Source: JABFXX01 sp036489755
GTDB lineage: Bacteria; Myxococcota_A; Polyangia; Haliangiales; Haliangiaceae
DNA length: 64,000 nt
Direction: 5' to 3'
NCBI GenBank assembly: GCA_036489755.1
Contig: DASXFD010000001.1
Coordinates: 1 to 64,000, forward strand
Under the pieces are notes generated by a model. It was not told where the DNA came from, did not search any database, and saw nothing but the letters and a program-made list of their open reading frames with translations. Each line of letters starts with the position of its first letter. Position 1 is the first letter of the stretch. The translations under genes were made by a program, and so were the position numbers. Positions 47,312 to 57,309 of the stretch are shown piece after piece.

Positions 47312-48204
47312 AGCAGAACACCGCGTCGCTGCGCGTCGTCGCCGAGCTTCGCGAGCGCATCCGCTCCGGCGATCTCGCACCGGGCGATGCCGTGCCGTCA
47401 GCGCGCCGGATCGTGCGCGAGTTCGGCGTGGCGCTCGCCACCGCGACGAAAGCGCTCGCGCTCTTGCGCGACGAAGGGCTCGTACGCGCGATGCCCGGTG
47501 TCGGCACGATCGTGCGCGGCGAGCGCGCCCCGGAGCTGTCTCGCGCGCGCATCGTCGAGGCCGCGATCTCGATCGCGGACGACGAAGGCACGGCGGCGCT
47601 CACGATGCGCAGCGTCGCGCGCGAGCTCGGCGTGGCGACGATGTCGCTGTATCGGCACGTGCCGCACAAGGATGCGCTGCTCGTCGCGATGGCCGACGCC
47701 GTGCTCGGCGAGCAGTCGCCGCCGCGCGCCCACCGCAATGGCAACTGGCGCGCCGAGCTCGAGGCGCTCGCGCGGCTGCAGTGGGACGGTTATCGTCGCC
47801 ACCGCTGGCTTGCGCCGATGCTGTCGATGACCCGGCCGCAGCGCCTGCCGAACGGCATGCGCTTTACCGACGCGGTGCTCGCCGCGATCGCTCGGCTCGG
47901 CTTCGACGACGCGACGACGCTCGCCTCTGGCATCTCGTTCATCGCGGTCATCAACGGTATGGCGGTCGGGCTCCAGGCCGAACGCGAAGCCGAGCGCGAC
48001 ACCGGGATGGACCACGATGAGTGGATGCGCACGCAAGAGGCGGCGTTCGCGCCTCTGTTACCGCGGTTTCCGACGCTCGCGCGCTTCTCGACTGTCGAGA
48101 CCGACTTGTCGCTCGACGCGCAGTTCGAGTGCGTGCTCGCGGTGGTGCTCGACGGGCTCGGCGCACGACTCGGATCTCGACGGTCACGTGACCAGCCGCA
48201 GTAG
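47308..48204 (+). CDS. GntR-TetR hybrid transcriptional regulator
   Basis: 298 residues with two DNA-binding domains. Residues about 1-72 are a GntR winged helix (LRERIRSGDLAPGDAVPSARRIVREFGVALATATKALALLRDEGLV). Residues about 78-125 form a TetR HTH (RIVEAAISIADDEGTAALTMRSVARELGVATMSLYRHVPHKDALL), followed by a TetR_C-type ligand domain. Proteins with this combined layout exist in actinobacteria and myxobacteria and often flank drug-modifying enzymes. The 31-bp palindrome upstream is the likely target. Its 3' end overlaps the convergent GH133 gene by 21 bp. Confidence 0.85.
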   Translation: MKQNTASLRVVAELRERIRSGDLAPGDAVPSARRIVREFGVALATATKALALLRDEGLVRAMPGVGTIVRGERAPELSRARIVEAAISIADDEGTAALTMRSVARELGVATMSLYRHVPHKDALLVAMADAVLGEQSPPRAHRNGNWRAELEALARLQWDGYRRHRWLAPMLSMTRPQRLPNGMRFTDAVLAAIARLGFDDATTLASGISFIAVINGMAVGLQAEREAERDTGMDHDEWMRTQEAAFAPLLPRFPTLARFSTVETDLSLDAQFECVLAVVLDGLGARLGSRRSRDQPQ

Positions 48205-49968
48205 CTCGGCGACCGACCACGCCTGAAACGGGCAGCCGCCCGGGCGATGCGGCGGATCGCCGTCGCAGACTTCCGGCAAGTGGCCGAGGCCGGCGCTCGT
48301 CGTGCGCGCGAGCAGCGGCGCGATGAAGCGCTCGTGTGCGGCCGCGCGATCGCCGTACACGCGCAGCCACGCGTCGACGAACGCGCCGGCGAGCCACGGC
48401 CACACGGTGCCTTGATGATAAGCGCGGTCGCGCGAGTCGACGCCGCCCGCATAGCGCCCGCGATATTTCGGATCGTGCGGCGCGAGCGAGCGCGGCCCCG
48501 CCGGCGTCCACAGCGCGCGCTCGCACGTGTCGACGATCGAGCGCGCGGGCTCGCCGTCGATGAGCTGCAGCGGCAGGCCGCCGATCGCGAACAGCTGCGC
48601 GGGTCGTAACGACTCGTCGATCGTGCCCGGCACGTGATCGCAGTCGACGACGTCGGCAAGATAGCCGCGTGCAGGATCCCAGAACCGCTGCACGAACGCG
48701 GTGCGGCCGCGCTCGAGTACGTCGCGCCATTTTTGGTCGCGACGGCCCGCGATCGCGAGCGCGTTGAGCCACAACGCTTGCACCTCGACCGGCTTGCCGA
48801 TGCGCGGCGTGATGACCTCGTCGCCGATCTTCGCGTCCATCCACGTCAGCTGCACGCCGGGCTCGCCGCACGCGAGCAAGCCGTCGGGCGTGGCCGCGAT
48901 GCGGTGGCGCGTGCCGGCCGCGTAGCCCGTGACGATCGCGGCGATCGCTGCATCGAGCGTGGCATCTGGACCGTACGCGTCGGCGGCGATCACGAACCAC
49001 AGCGCGGCGTCGACGGAGTTGTACTCGGCGACGCCGTCCGCATCGCCGAAGCGATTCGGCAGCATGCCGCCGGAGATCGCGGTCGCCCACGTGCGCAGGA
49101 TCTCGCCGGCGACGTCGCGCCGGCCGGTGGCGAGGCACAACCCGCGCAGCGAGATGAACGTGTCGCGGCCCCAGCAGCCGAACCACGGATATCCCGCGAT
49201 CACGGTGCGCCCGCACGCGATGTACTGAGACGCCGCCCTCGCGAGCTCGCTCGGAAATGCGGCACGCCGCGTGCGCTCGCGCCGCCACGGATCGAGGTCG
49301 AGCTCGGCCTCGCGCAACCCGAACGCGAGGCGCGCCGGCGCGGCGAGATCGAACGCGAACACGCCGGGCGCGGCGAGATCTTCTTCGAAGTCGAGCCCGC
49401 GGTCGCGCTCGTCGACGTAGAGGAAGTTGCGATACCAGTCGGGCGCGTGGCGATAGCTGCCGTTCGAGCGCGCCGCGATCGCCACGTCGTGTGGCCGCCA
49501 CGTCACGAGCTCGCCGCGGACGTCGGCATCGAAGCGCCAGCTATCGTGCACGCGCTGCAGCTCGTGATAGCCGCGCGACGCGAGCAGCGGCCGCACCTCG
49601 AGCCGCGCCGTGCCGCCCGCGAGCTTCGTCCATCGGAGCGCGACGCGCGCCGCACCCGGCTCGACGACGAGCTCGCCGGCGATCACGACGTCGCCGAACG
49701 TCCACTCCCAGCGCGGCCACGGCGTGTACGTGAACGCGGCCGACATCTCCGGATACACCACGTCGCCGCGATAGCGATGCGTCGACAGCGCGAACCGGCC
49801 GCGATCGGTCTCGAGCCACACCTCGAGATCGGCGACGAGCACGCGACGATCGTCGGGCGGCGAGCACGCCGCACACAGGAGCGCGTGATAGCGGCGCGTG
49901 CGAATGCCGTCGGCGGCGCCCATCGCGAACCCGCCCTGCCCGTCGGCTTCGAGCCACTCTTGCGTCAT
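48184..49968 (-). CDS. Glycogen-debranching-type amylo-alpha-1,6-glucosidase (GH133)
   Basis: 594 residues. The N-terminal beta domain begins EWLEADGQGGFAMGAADGIRTRRYHALL, diagnostic of the archaeal/bacterial debranching enzyme N-domain. The catalytic (alpha/alpha)6 barrel contains YPWFGCWGRDTFISLRGLCL, YNSVDAALWF, TWMDAKIGDEVITPR and YHQGTVWPWLAGAFVDA, with the family's acidic catalytic residues. It removes alpha-1,6 branches from glycogen-like polymers in the cytoplasm. Last gene of a five-gene operon with a GH63 enzyme, 9 bp after the YARHG lipoprotein gene. Confidence 0.9.
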   Translation of the reverse strand: MTQEWLEADGQGGFAMGAADGIRTRRYHALLCAACSPPDDRRVLVADLEVWLETDRGRFALSTHRYRGDVVYPEMSAAFTYTPWPRWEWTFGDVVIAGELVVEPGAARVALRWTKLAGGTARLEVRPLLASRGYHELQRVHDSWRFDADVRGELVTWRPHDVAIAARSNGSYRHAPDWYRNFLYVDERDRGLDFEEDLAAPGVFAFDLAAPARLAFGLREAELDLDPWRRERTRRAAFPSELARAASQYIACGRTVIAGYPWFGCWGRDTFISLRGLCLATGRRDVAGEILRTWATAISGGMLPNRFGDADGVAEYNSVDAALWFVIAADAYGPDATLDAAIAAIVTGYAAGTRHRIAATPDGLLACGEPGVQLTWMDAKIGDEVITPRIGKPVEVQALWLNALAIAGRRDQKWRDVLERGRTAFVQRFWDPARGYLADVVDCDHVPGTIDESLRPAQLFAIGGLPLQLIDGEPARSIVDTCERALWTPAGPRSLAPHDPKYRGRYAGGVDSRDRAYHQGTVWPWLAGAFVDAWLRVYGDRAAAHERFIAPLLARTTSAGLGHLPEVCDGDPPHRPGGCPFQAWSVAELLRLVT

Positions 49969-49977
49969 CGAGCGCCG

Positions 49978-50916
<939 letters not shown>

Positions 50917-50917
50917 G

Positions 50918-53563
50918 TCAGCGCTCCGACCGTGCGACCGCGACGCGCTCGATCAAGTTCGCCGCGAGCGCCGTCCAGCCGGTCTGATGACTCGCGCCGA
51001 GGCCGCGCCCGTCGTCGCCGTGAAAGTACTCGTAGAACAAGACGAGGTCCTTGAAGTGCGGGTCGCTCGCGTAGCGATCGTCGCCGCCGTGACACGGCCG
51101 ATGTCCGCTCGCATCCGGCAAGAACAGCAACGTCAGCCGCCGCTCGAGCTCTCCGGCGACCTGCTCCAGATCCATCTTCTTGCCGGAGCCGGTCGGGCAC
51201 TCGACCTTGAGCGCGTCGCCGTAGAAGTGGTGGTAGCGCTTGAGCGCCTCGATCACGAGGTAGTTGAGCGGGATCCAGATCGGACCGCGCCAGTTCGAGT
51301 TGCCGCCGAAGATCGAGCTGTCGGACTCTCCCGGCGCGTAATGCACCTCGTAGTCGCGGCCGTCGAGGTGCAGCACGAACGGATGGTCCTTGTGCCAGCG
51401 CGACAGCGACCGCAGCCCGTGCGGCGACAGGAACTCGTTCTCGTCGAGCATGACTTGAAGGACGCGCTCGAGGCGCTCGCGGCTCGGGATCGCGAGCAGG
51501 CGATTCTGGCGATCGATGTCGAGCTGGATCGAGATCGTGCGCGCGAGCTCGGGCCGGTTGTCGAAGAACCACCACAGCCGATCGGCGAAGATCGGCAGCC
51601 CGTGCAACAGCTCGTCGTCGAGCGCCTCGACCGCGAACAGCGGGACGATGCCGACCATCGAGCGGATCGGCAGCACGCGCGGGCCGTCCGCCGTTTGCAT
51701 GTGATCGTAGTAGAAGCCGTCGGTCTTCGACCACAAGCCGTCGCCGCCGAGCGTGTTGGTCGCGCGCGCGATCGCGACGAAGTGCTCGAAGAACTTCAGC
51801 GCGAGGTCGGCGTAGGCGCTTTCTTCTTTCGCGAGCTCGCACGCCATCGCGAGCATCGTCGTGCAGTAGAACGCCATCCACGCGGTCGCGTCGGCCTGGA
51901 TCAGCTCGCCGCCGCCCGGCAGCGGCTGGCTGCGATCGAACACGCCGATGTTGTCGAGCCCGAGAAAGCCTCCGCTGAACAAGTTGTCGCCGCCGGCATC
52001 CTCGCGGTTGACCCACCACGTGAAGTTGATGAGGCACTTGTCGAACGCGCGCTCGAGGAACTCGCGGTCGTAGCCGTAGCCGGCCTCGCCGGCGAGCTGA
52101 TAGATGCGCCACACGGCCCACGCGTGGACGGGCGGATTGACGTCGCCGAACGCGAACTCGTACGCGGGCAGCTGGCCGTTCGGGTGCATGTACCACTCGC
52201 GCATGAGCAGCAGCAGCTGCGACTTCGCGAACGCCGGATCGAAGCGCGCCTGCGCGACGCAATGGAACGCGAGATCCCACGCCGCGAACCACGGATACTC
52301 CCAGCCGTCGGGCATCGCGATCACGTCGCGCGCCCACAGCTGCTCCCAGCCGCGGTTGCGAACGAACTTTCGGCTCGGCGGCGGCGGCGGTTGACCCGGG
52401 TCGCCGTCCTGCCAGTGCTCGACGATGTAGTGATAGAACTTTCGCGACCACACGAGCCCGGCGTCGGCCTGCCGCACGACGTTGCGCTCGACGTCGGTCA
52501 TCGGCGACGGCCGCACCTCGCGGTGGTAGGCCTCGGCTTCGCTCTTGCGCAGCTGGACGATCGCGTCGAAGTCGGCGAACGGCGTCGCGGTCGCCAGCCC
52601 GTCGGCGGTGAGCCGCAGCCGCACGCGTTGCTCGGAGCGCGCCGGGATCTCGAGCACGTACCACGCCGCGCATTTCGTACCGTGATCGGCCGGGTTGACG
52701 GCGCTGCCGATGCCTTCGACCACGCGGCGGTGAAACGCGTCCTTCGTGAACGCGCTCGCGCTCGGCGCGTTGAACAGCCGCTCGCAGTTGGTCTCGTTGT
52801 CGGTGAACAGCCAGTCCGGCCGGCCTTCGACTTCGAGCCGGAAGTGGCCGAGCGTCGGCTGGCCGATGCGAACGGCCGATGCGCTCACGCGATCGATCGA
52901 GCCGGCCTTGTCGTAACCCTCGCCGTGACGGCCCCACGACCACGTGTTGCGCAGCCACAGCTGCGGCAACAGGTGCAGCGTGGTCGCATCGTCGCCGCGG
53001 TTCGCGGCCGTGATCTCGATCAGGATGTCGTCGGGCGCCGCCTTCGCGTACGTGACGAACACGTCCCAGTAGCGCCGATCGTCGAACACGCCGGTGTCCT
53101 CGACCTCGTACTCGCGATCGGCTTTGCCGCGCCGCCGATTCTCCTCGACGAGCTGCGCGTACGGATACGCGGCGTGCGGATACTTGTAGAGCGCACGCAG
53201 GTACGAGCTCGTCGGCGTCGCGTCGAGAAAGTAATAGAGCTCTTTGACGTCCTCGCCGTGGTTGCCTTCGGGTCCCGAGAGCCCGAACAACCGTTCTTTC
53301 AAGATCGGATCTTTGCCGTTCCACAGCGCGAGCCCGAAGCACACGCGGCACTCGCGATCGCACATGCCCAAGAGGCCGTCGTCGCCCCATCGATAGGCGC
53401 GGCTGCGCGCGTGATCGTGCGGCAGGTACGTCCAGCACTCGCCGTTCGCCGAGTAGTCCTCGCGCACCGTGCCCCATTGTCGGTCGGCGAGATACGGCCC
53501 CCAGCGTCGCCAGTTGCGCACGCGGCGCAGGTCCTCGGCGATGCGTTCGTGCTCGGCTGTCAC
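50918..53563 (-). CDS. GH63-family glucosidase (MGH/mannosyl-oligosaccharide-glucosidase type)
   Basis: 881 residues from GTG 53563. Features match large bacterial GH63 proteins: LADRQWGTVREDYSANGECWTYLPHDHARSRAYRWGEDG-type N-terminus, NRGWEQLWARDVIAMPDGWEYPWFAAWDLAFHC, and a C-terminal IFGGNSNWRGPIWIPLNYLVIEAL motif carrying catalytic acid residues. No signal peptide, so it is likely cytoplasmic. Members act on glucosylglycerate, mannosylglycerate or glucose-capped oligosaccharides; the substrate here is not defined. A longer ORF upstream overlaps the next gene and was rejected. It sits in an operon with a GH133 enzyme. Confidence 0.9.
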   Translation of the reverse strand: MTAEHERIAEDLRRVRNWRRWGPYLADRQWGTVREDYSANGECWTYLPHDHARSRAYRWGDDGLLGMCDRECRVCFGLALWNGKDPILKERLFGLSGPEGNHGEDVKELYYFLDATPTSSYLRALYKYPHAAYPYAQLVEENRRRGKADREYEVEDTGVFDDRRYWDVFVTYAKAAPDDILIEITAANRGDDATTLHLLPQLWLRNTWSWGRHGEGYDKAGSIDRVSASAVRIGQPTLGHFRLEVEGRPDWLFTDNETNCERLFNAPSASAFTKDAFHRRVVEGIGSAVNPADHGTKCAAWYVLEIPARSEQRVRLRLTADGLATATPFADFDAIVQLRKSEAEAYHREVRPSPMTDVERNVVRQADAGLVWSRKFYHYIVEHWQDGDPGQPPPPPSRKFVRNRGWEQLWARDVIAMPDGWEYPWFAAWDLAFHCVAQARFDPAFAKSQLLLLMREWYMHPNGQLPAYEFAFGDVNPPVHAWAVWRIYQLAGEAGYGYDREFLERAFDKCLINFTWWVNREDAGGDNLFSGGFLGLDNIGVFDRSQPLPGGGELIQADATAWMAFYCTTMLAMACELAKEESAYADLALKFFEHFVAIARATNTLGGDGLWSKTDGFYYDHMQTADGPRVLPIRSMVGIVPLFAVEALDDELLHGLPIFADRLWWFFDNRPELARTISIQLDIDRQNRLLAIPSRERLERVLQVMLDENEFLSPHGLRSLSRWHKDHPFVLHLDGRDYEVHYAPGESDSSIFGGNSNWRGPIWIPLNYLVIEALKRYHHFYGDALKVECPTGSGKKMDLEQVAGELERRLTLLFLPDASGHRPCHGGDDRYASDPHFKDLVLFYEYFHGDDGRGLGASHQTGWTALAANLIERVAVARSER

Positions 53564-53574
53564 CGCCTGCGACG

Positions 53575-54309
53575 TTAACGCGAATCGCCGTTCGAGATGA
53601 TCGCGCGCGGCACCGGACTTGGCGGCGTGTGCCAGCGCTTCACGATCGCCGCGAGCAGCATCAGCTCGATCGCGATGCTGATCGTGTACTGGATCGAATC
53701 GCCGGCGACGATCCCATCGGCCGCTGTATACAGCGCCACCAGCGCGTAGCCGGTGCACAACCACCATATGCCGCGGCGCTCCGACGGTGCGAGCGAGCGT
53801 GCGATCGCGATCGCGATCACCGTGCCGCCGACTGCGCCCATCAACGACGCGCCGAGCGCGACCGACGGAGCAACGCCGGCGTGGCCGAAGACCCACCACA
53901 CGAGGAACCAGAAGCCGATGGCCGCGTTGCACATCCAGCCGACGAGCCACGCGAGCACACCGGCGAACGCCAGCGACGAGCGCAGCTCGCACGCGACCGC
54001 GGTGAGCGTCGCCACCGCGGCGAGCCCGAACGCGAGATACAGCGTGACCAACGTGGCCGCGGCGACCTCACTCAAGTGTCGCGCGTACGCGGCGCACAGC
54101 AGCAGAATGGCCTGCCCGACGAGCGCGAGCGCGGCGAGATGCGCGGGCCGGCGGGTTGCGAGCCATGCCGGATAATTCGCGGCGACCAACGCGACCGTCG
54201 CGCCGACCGCGATCGCCGCTGCGGTGAACGGCGTGATCATGCCGAAGATCGCGACCACGACCGCCACGGGCGCGATCATCGCGCTGGAACCGAGCGACGA
54301 CGACTTCAC
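53575..54309 (-). CDS. Integral membrane protein, eight helices
   Basis: 244 residues from GTG 54309 (an ATG at 54279 is an alternative start). About eight hydrophobic segments are visible, including MIAPVAVVVAIFGMITPFTAAAI, LVAANYPAWL and WFLVWWVFGHAG, with short polar loops and Arg-rich ends. No recognised family. It lies between the TPR/MshEN-type gene and the GH63 gene with 14-bp and 11-bp gaps, so it belongs to the same transcript. Transport of the glycosidase substrate or product is possible but speculative. Confidence 0.55.
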   Translation of the reverse strand: MKSSSLGSSAMIAPVAVVVAIFGMITPFTAAAIAVGATVALVAANYPAWLATRRPAHLAALALVGQAILLLCAAYARHLSEVAAATLVTLYLAFGLAAVATLTAVACELRSSLAFAGVLAWLVGWMCNAAIGFWFLVWWVFGHAGVAPSVALGASLMGAVGGTVIAIAIARSLAPSERRGIWWLCTGYALVALYTAADGIVAGDSIQYTISIAIELMLLAAIVKRWHTPPSPVPRAIISNGDSR

Positions 54310-54323
54310 GAGCCGATCGTAGC

Positions 54324-55178
54324 TCAGGGCTCGCGACGGCGCTCGGACTGATGCGCGACCGCCGCCCACTCGATGCGTTGCGGTGTGGCAAGACCGAGCG
54401 TCACGATCGCCGTCGACAGCTGCACCTTCATCGAGCGCTGGTACGCTTGCGCCGCGCGCAGCCGCTCGCGCGTCAGGATGCCCGTCGCGACGAGATAGTC
54501 GCCGAACCCGGGCAGCTCGGGAACCGGCCGCCTGGTGATCGCGCGCTGGATCGGCTGGCCGCGCAGCGTGGTCGCCTCGCCGTGATTGGGCTCGGCGAGC
54601 GCCGGGCGCGGCGCCTGCTGCGAACCGCGCGCGATCGGATCGCGCTGCGCTCCCATAGGGGCGGTGCGGCGCTCGAACACCGCGTCGTCGTCGTGCGGTG
54701 GCTCGGTGCCTTTCGCGAGCCTAGGAAGCCGACCAGCCGCAGCAGTAGGTGCCGGGAGTTGATGGACTGCTGCGGCTGGTCGAGCTGTTCTCTCGACGAT
54801 CGCGAGCCAGTCGGCGGCATCACGGTCGTCGGGCGAGAGGCGAAGAGCCTCTCGAAAAAAGATCGCGGCGGATTCGTTCTCGTCGCGGCGCGCCGACAGC
54901 TCGCCGAGCAGGCGATATGCGGTCGCGCAATATGGATCGATGCGGATGATGTCGCGGAGATCGCCTTGGGCGTCGAGATCGCGGCGGAGCGCGAACCGCG
55001 CGCGGGCGCGCAGGAGCAACAGCGGAACGGATTCGGGCTCTTCGTCGAGTGCATCGGAGACCAGCGCGACCACACCCGGGTAGTGCCGGGCCTCGAACAG
55101 CTCGTGAGCTGTCGCGATGACTCCTCGATCCACGATCGGGAAAACAGCAAGCTGTGGGCCAGCCCACCGCGGTTGCAA
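54324..55178 (-). CDS. TPR protein with C-terminal MshEN/GspE-N-type domain
   Basis: 284 residues. Residues about 15-115 are TPR-like helices (LFEARHYPGVVALVSDALDEEPESVPLLLLRARARFALRRD). A charged linker leads to a C-terminal ~60-residue domain (GDYLVATGILTRERLRAAQAYQRSMKVQLSTAIVTLGLATPQRIEWAAVAH) resembling the MshEN/GSPII_E_N fold, which binds cyclic-di-GMP in some proteins. Whether the c-di-GMP residues are kept cannot be judged by eye. First gene of the glycosidase operon; the upstream start choice is uncertain. Confidence 0.6.
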   Translation of the reverse strand: MQPRWAGPQLAVFPIVDRGVIATAHELFEARHYPGVVALVSDALDEEPESVPLLLLRARARFALRRDLDAQGDLRDIIRIDPYCATAYRLLGELSARRDENESAAIFFREALRLSPDDRDAADWLAIVERTARPAAAVHQLPAPTAAAGRLPRLAKGTEPPHDDDAVFERRTAPMGAQRDPIARGSQQAPRPALAEPNHGEATTLRGQPIQRAITRRPVPELPGFGDYLVATGILTRERLRAAQAYQRSMKVQLSTAIVTLGLATPQRIEWAAVAHQSERRREP

Positions 55179-55291
55179 CTGCCCACGATCACACTCGATC
55201 CACGAGATCGTCGCGGGGCCGGATCCACCAAACGTCTGGGGGCCGAGACCCTAGCTGGCACAGCCGAGGTGCGGCCGGCATACTCTCGAAC

Positions 55292-56284
55292 GTGCGACGC
55301 GTCGCGCTGCTCATCCTCGCGCCGGTGCTCGCGCTCGCGGCGCATCGCGCGGATGCTCGCCCGAACGATGATGCGAGCTTCTGGCGCGACGTCGTGGAGC
55401 CGCACCACGCCGAGGTCGACGCGCTCGTGGCGCAGGTTCGCGCCGCGCTGTCCGATCTCGACTCGTCGGAGCTATCGGATGTGACGCCACCGCCGAGCGC
55501 GCGCATCGACCTCGCGCGCCAGCTGGTCGGCGTGCTCGCGTACGCGCATCGGCTCGAGCCCGACAACCTCGACGTGCTGCACATGCTCGCCGATGCCGCC
55601 GACGACGCCGGCGACGCGGCGCGCGCGCATGACGCGCTGGCTGCGATCGTCAAGCTCGCGGGCGAAGAGCACGCCGGCGCCGACGCGCTCGATCGCCTCG
55701 GCGCAGCGGCGATCGATGCCGGCAAGCTCGACGAAGCAATCCGCGTGCTGCGCATCGCGCAGGGCCCGGTGCTCGGCGGCGTGCCGATGACCGCGCGCGT
55801 GCTCGTGCATCTGTCGACCGCGCTCGCGCTTGCCGGTCGCTCCGGCGATGCGATCGACGTGCTCGCCGTCGCGCAACCGAGCTCGAACATGTTCGAGCTG
55901 TCGGAGGCCGCGCTCGTCGAGCTCGCGCTCGCGGTGCAGTACGACCGCGAGGAGCAGCGCGGCGCCGCGTTCGACGTGCTCGAGCGGATGAAGATCGCGC
56001 TCGGCGATCAGCTGGCTCCCGTGCTGCAAAACGCACTCGCGAAAATGCGATTCGCGCCCGCCGAAGACGAGCGGTATTATCGAGCCCTGATGGACGAGGT
56101 CGTGGGCGACTTGCCCGAGGCGCGCACCGAGTGGCTGCTGTACGCGGCCGACGAAGGTGCGCCGTATCGCCGGCGCGCGCTCGATCACGCTCGTGCGATC
56201 GACGCGATGCCACCGGCGCGCAAGCAGCCTTCGCTCCCGCAGCTGACCGTGCCACCGCCGCCGAACCCGGGAGCGATCCCGTGA
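55292..56284 (+). CDS. Exported TPR-type protein 1
   Basis: 330 residues from GTG 55292. Signal peptide RRVALLILAPVLALAAHRADA, then helical repeats with TPR spacing (LDVLHMLADAADDAGDAARAHDALAAIVKLA; ALDRLGAAAIDAGKLDEAIRVLRIA; ARVLVHLSTALALAGRSGDAIDVLAVA). A Pro-rich tail ends it. The stop overlaps the next GTG (GTGA). A larger ORF from 55154 is in frame but lacks a signal peptide. It begins a set of three linked TPR-type genes that may form a periplasmic scaffold; no enzyme is visible. Confidence 0.62.
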   Translation: MRRVALLILAPVLALAAHRADARPNDDASFWRDVVEPHHAEVDALVAQVRAALSDLDSSELSDVTPPPSARIDLARQLVGVLAYAHRLEPDNLDVLHMLADAADDAGDAARAHDALAAIVKLAGEEHAGADALDRLGAAAIDAGKLDEAIRVLRIAQGPVLGGVPMTARVLVHLSTALALAGRSGDAIDVLAVAQPSSNMFELSEAALVELALAVQYDREEQRGAAFDVLERMKIALGDQLAPVLQNALAKMRFAPAEDERYYRALMDEVVGDLPEARTEWLLYAADEGAPYRRRALDHARAIDAMPPARKQPSLPQLTVPPPPNPGAIP

Positions 56285-57309
56285 TCCGGCTCGCGCTGAT
56301 CGCCGCGCTGGTGTCGTCGGTCGCGAGCGCCAACGTCTGGCAGCAGGCGATCGATACCGGCTCGCCCGATCCCAAGCGCGACGTCTATCGCACCGAGATG
56401 CAGACCGGCGACGAGCTCGCCGAGCAAGCGACCGCGCAGGCTGCATCGCGCGACGCGATCCGCACGCTCGTGCAGCACGCCGCGCAGTCGTATCGCAACG
56501 CGGCCACCGCGGAGCCCACCGAGGCCGAGCCCTACTATCGGCTCGGCTTGCTCATCTACTCGTTCTACTTCGAGTGCTCGACGATCAGCGCGTTCAATGT
56601 ATCGGTGCTGTGCAACCCCGATCCGTCGTACGTCGATCGCAAGCACGCGCAGGAAGTGCTCGACGCGTGGGACGCCTTCGAGCAGCGCGCGCCGCTCGAT
56701 CCGCGGCTCGGCGTGATGCGCGAGGACGGCAGCACGCTCGCGAGCGACTTCGACCTGTTGTTCAAGCGCGCGATCCTCCACACGCGCATGGCCGATCACG
56801 CAAACCTCGAAGCGGCGGCGCGCGACTACGAATCGATCGTGTCGCGCGGCGACGTGATCGACGAGAACGTGCTCGCGAACCTCGCCGAGACGTACATGAT
56901 GCTCGATCGGCTCGACGACGCCGTCGAGATGTACAAGCGGGCGCTGCGTGCATCGCTCCGAACGGAGACCGTCTACGGCCTCGCGGTCGCGCTCGATCGC
57001 GACGAACGCGGCTTGCAGGCGCGCGATCTGATCGTATCGCAGGGCGAGCAGGCCGTGCAGGAGTTCGAGAAGCGGGTCAGCAGCGGCTTCACGTTCTACG
57101 TGCCGGCCGGCGAGGAGTACTACTACTTCGGCCTCATCTACGAATCGTTCGGGTGGACCGAGCGCGCGGTCGAGGCATGGCAGAAATACATCGACTCGGG
57201 CGCGCATCCCGAGTTTCAAGCGCGCGCGAAGGCGCATCTCGCGCCGCTGCTCGCGAACAAGCACCGCAACGTGCTCCTCGAGTCGCCGTGGCACGACTAC
57301 TTCCGCTGA
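56281..57309 (+). CDS. Exported TPR-type protein 2
   Basis: 342 residues from GTG 56281, overlapping the previous stop by 4 bp. Signal peptide IRLALIAALVSSVASA. Helical repeats are clear (ANLAETYMMLDRLDDAVEMYKRAL; GLIYESFGWTERAVEAWQKYIDSG), interrupted by a Cys-containing stretch (ECSTISAFNVSVLCNPD). The 3' end overlaps the third gene by 22 bp. Together the three genes are translationally linked, implying a complex. No catalytic motif. Confidence 0.65.
   Translation: MIRLALIAALVSSVASANVWQQAIDTGSPDPKRDVYRTEMQTGDELAEQATAQAASRDAIRTLVQHAAQSYRNAATAEPTEAEPYYRLGLLIYSFYFECSTISAFNVSVLCNPDPSYVDRKHAQEVLDAWDAFEQRAPLDPRLGVMREDGSTLASDFDLLFKRAILHTRMADHANLEAAARDYESIVSRGDVIDENVLANLAETYMMLDRLDDAVEMYKRALRASLRTETVYGLAVALDRDERGLQARDLIVSQGEQAVQEFEKRVSSGFTFYVPAGEEYYYFGLIYESFGWTERAVEAWQKYIDSGAHPEFQARAKAHLAPLLANKHRNVLLESPWHDYFR

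Noticed and set aside
53564..53992. N-terminal extension of the GH63 frame to 1024 codons
   Set aside because: It overlaps the membrane protein gene on the same strand and its residues do not resemble GH63; GTG 53563 fits the family start.
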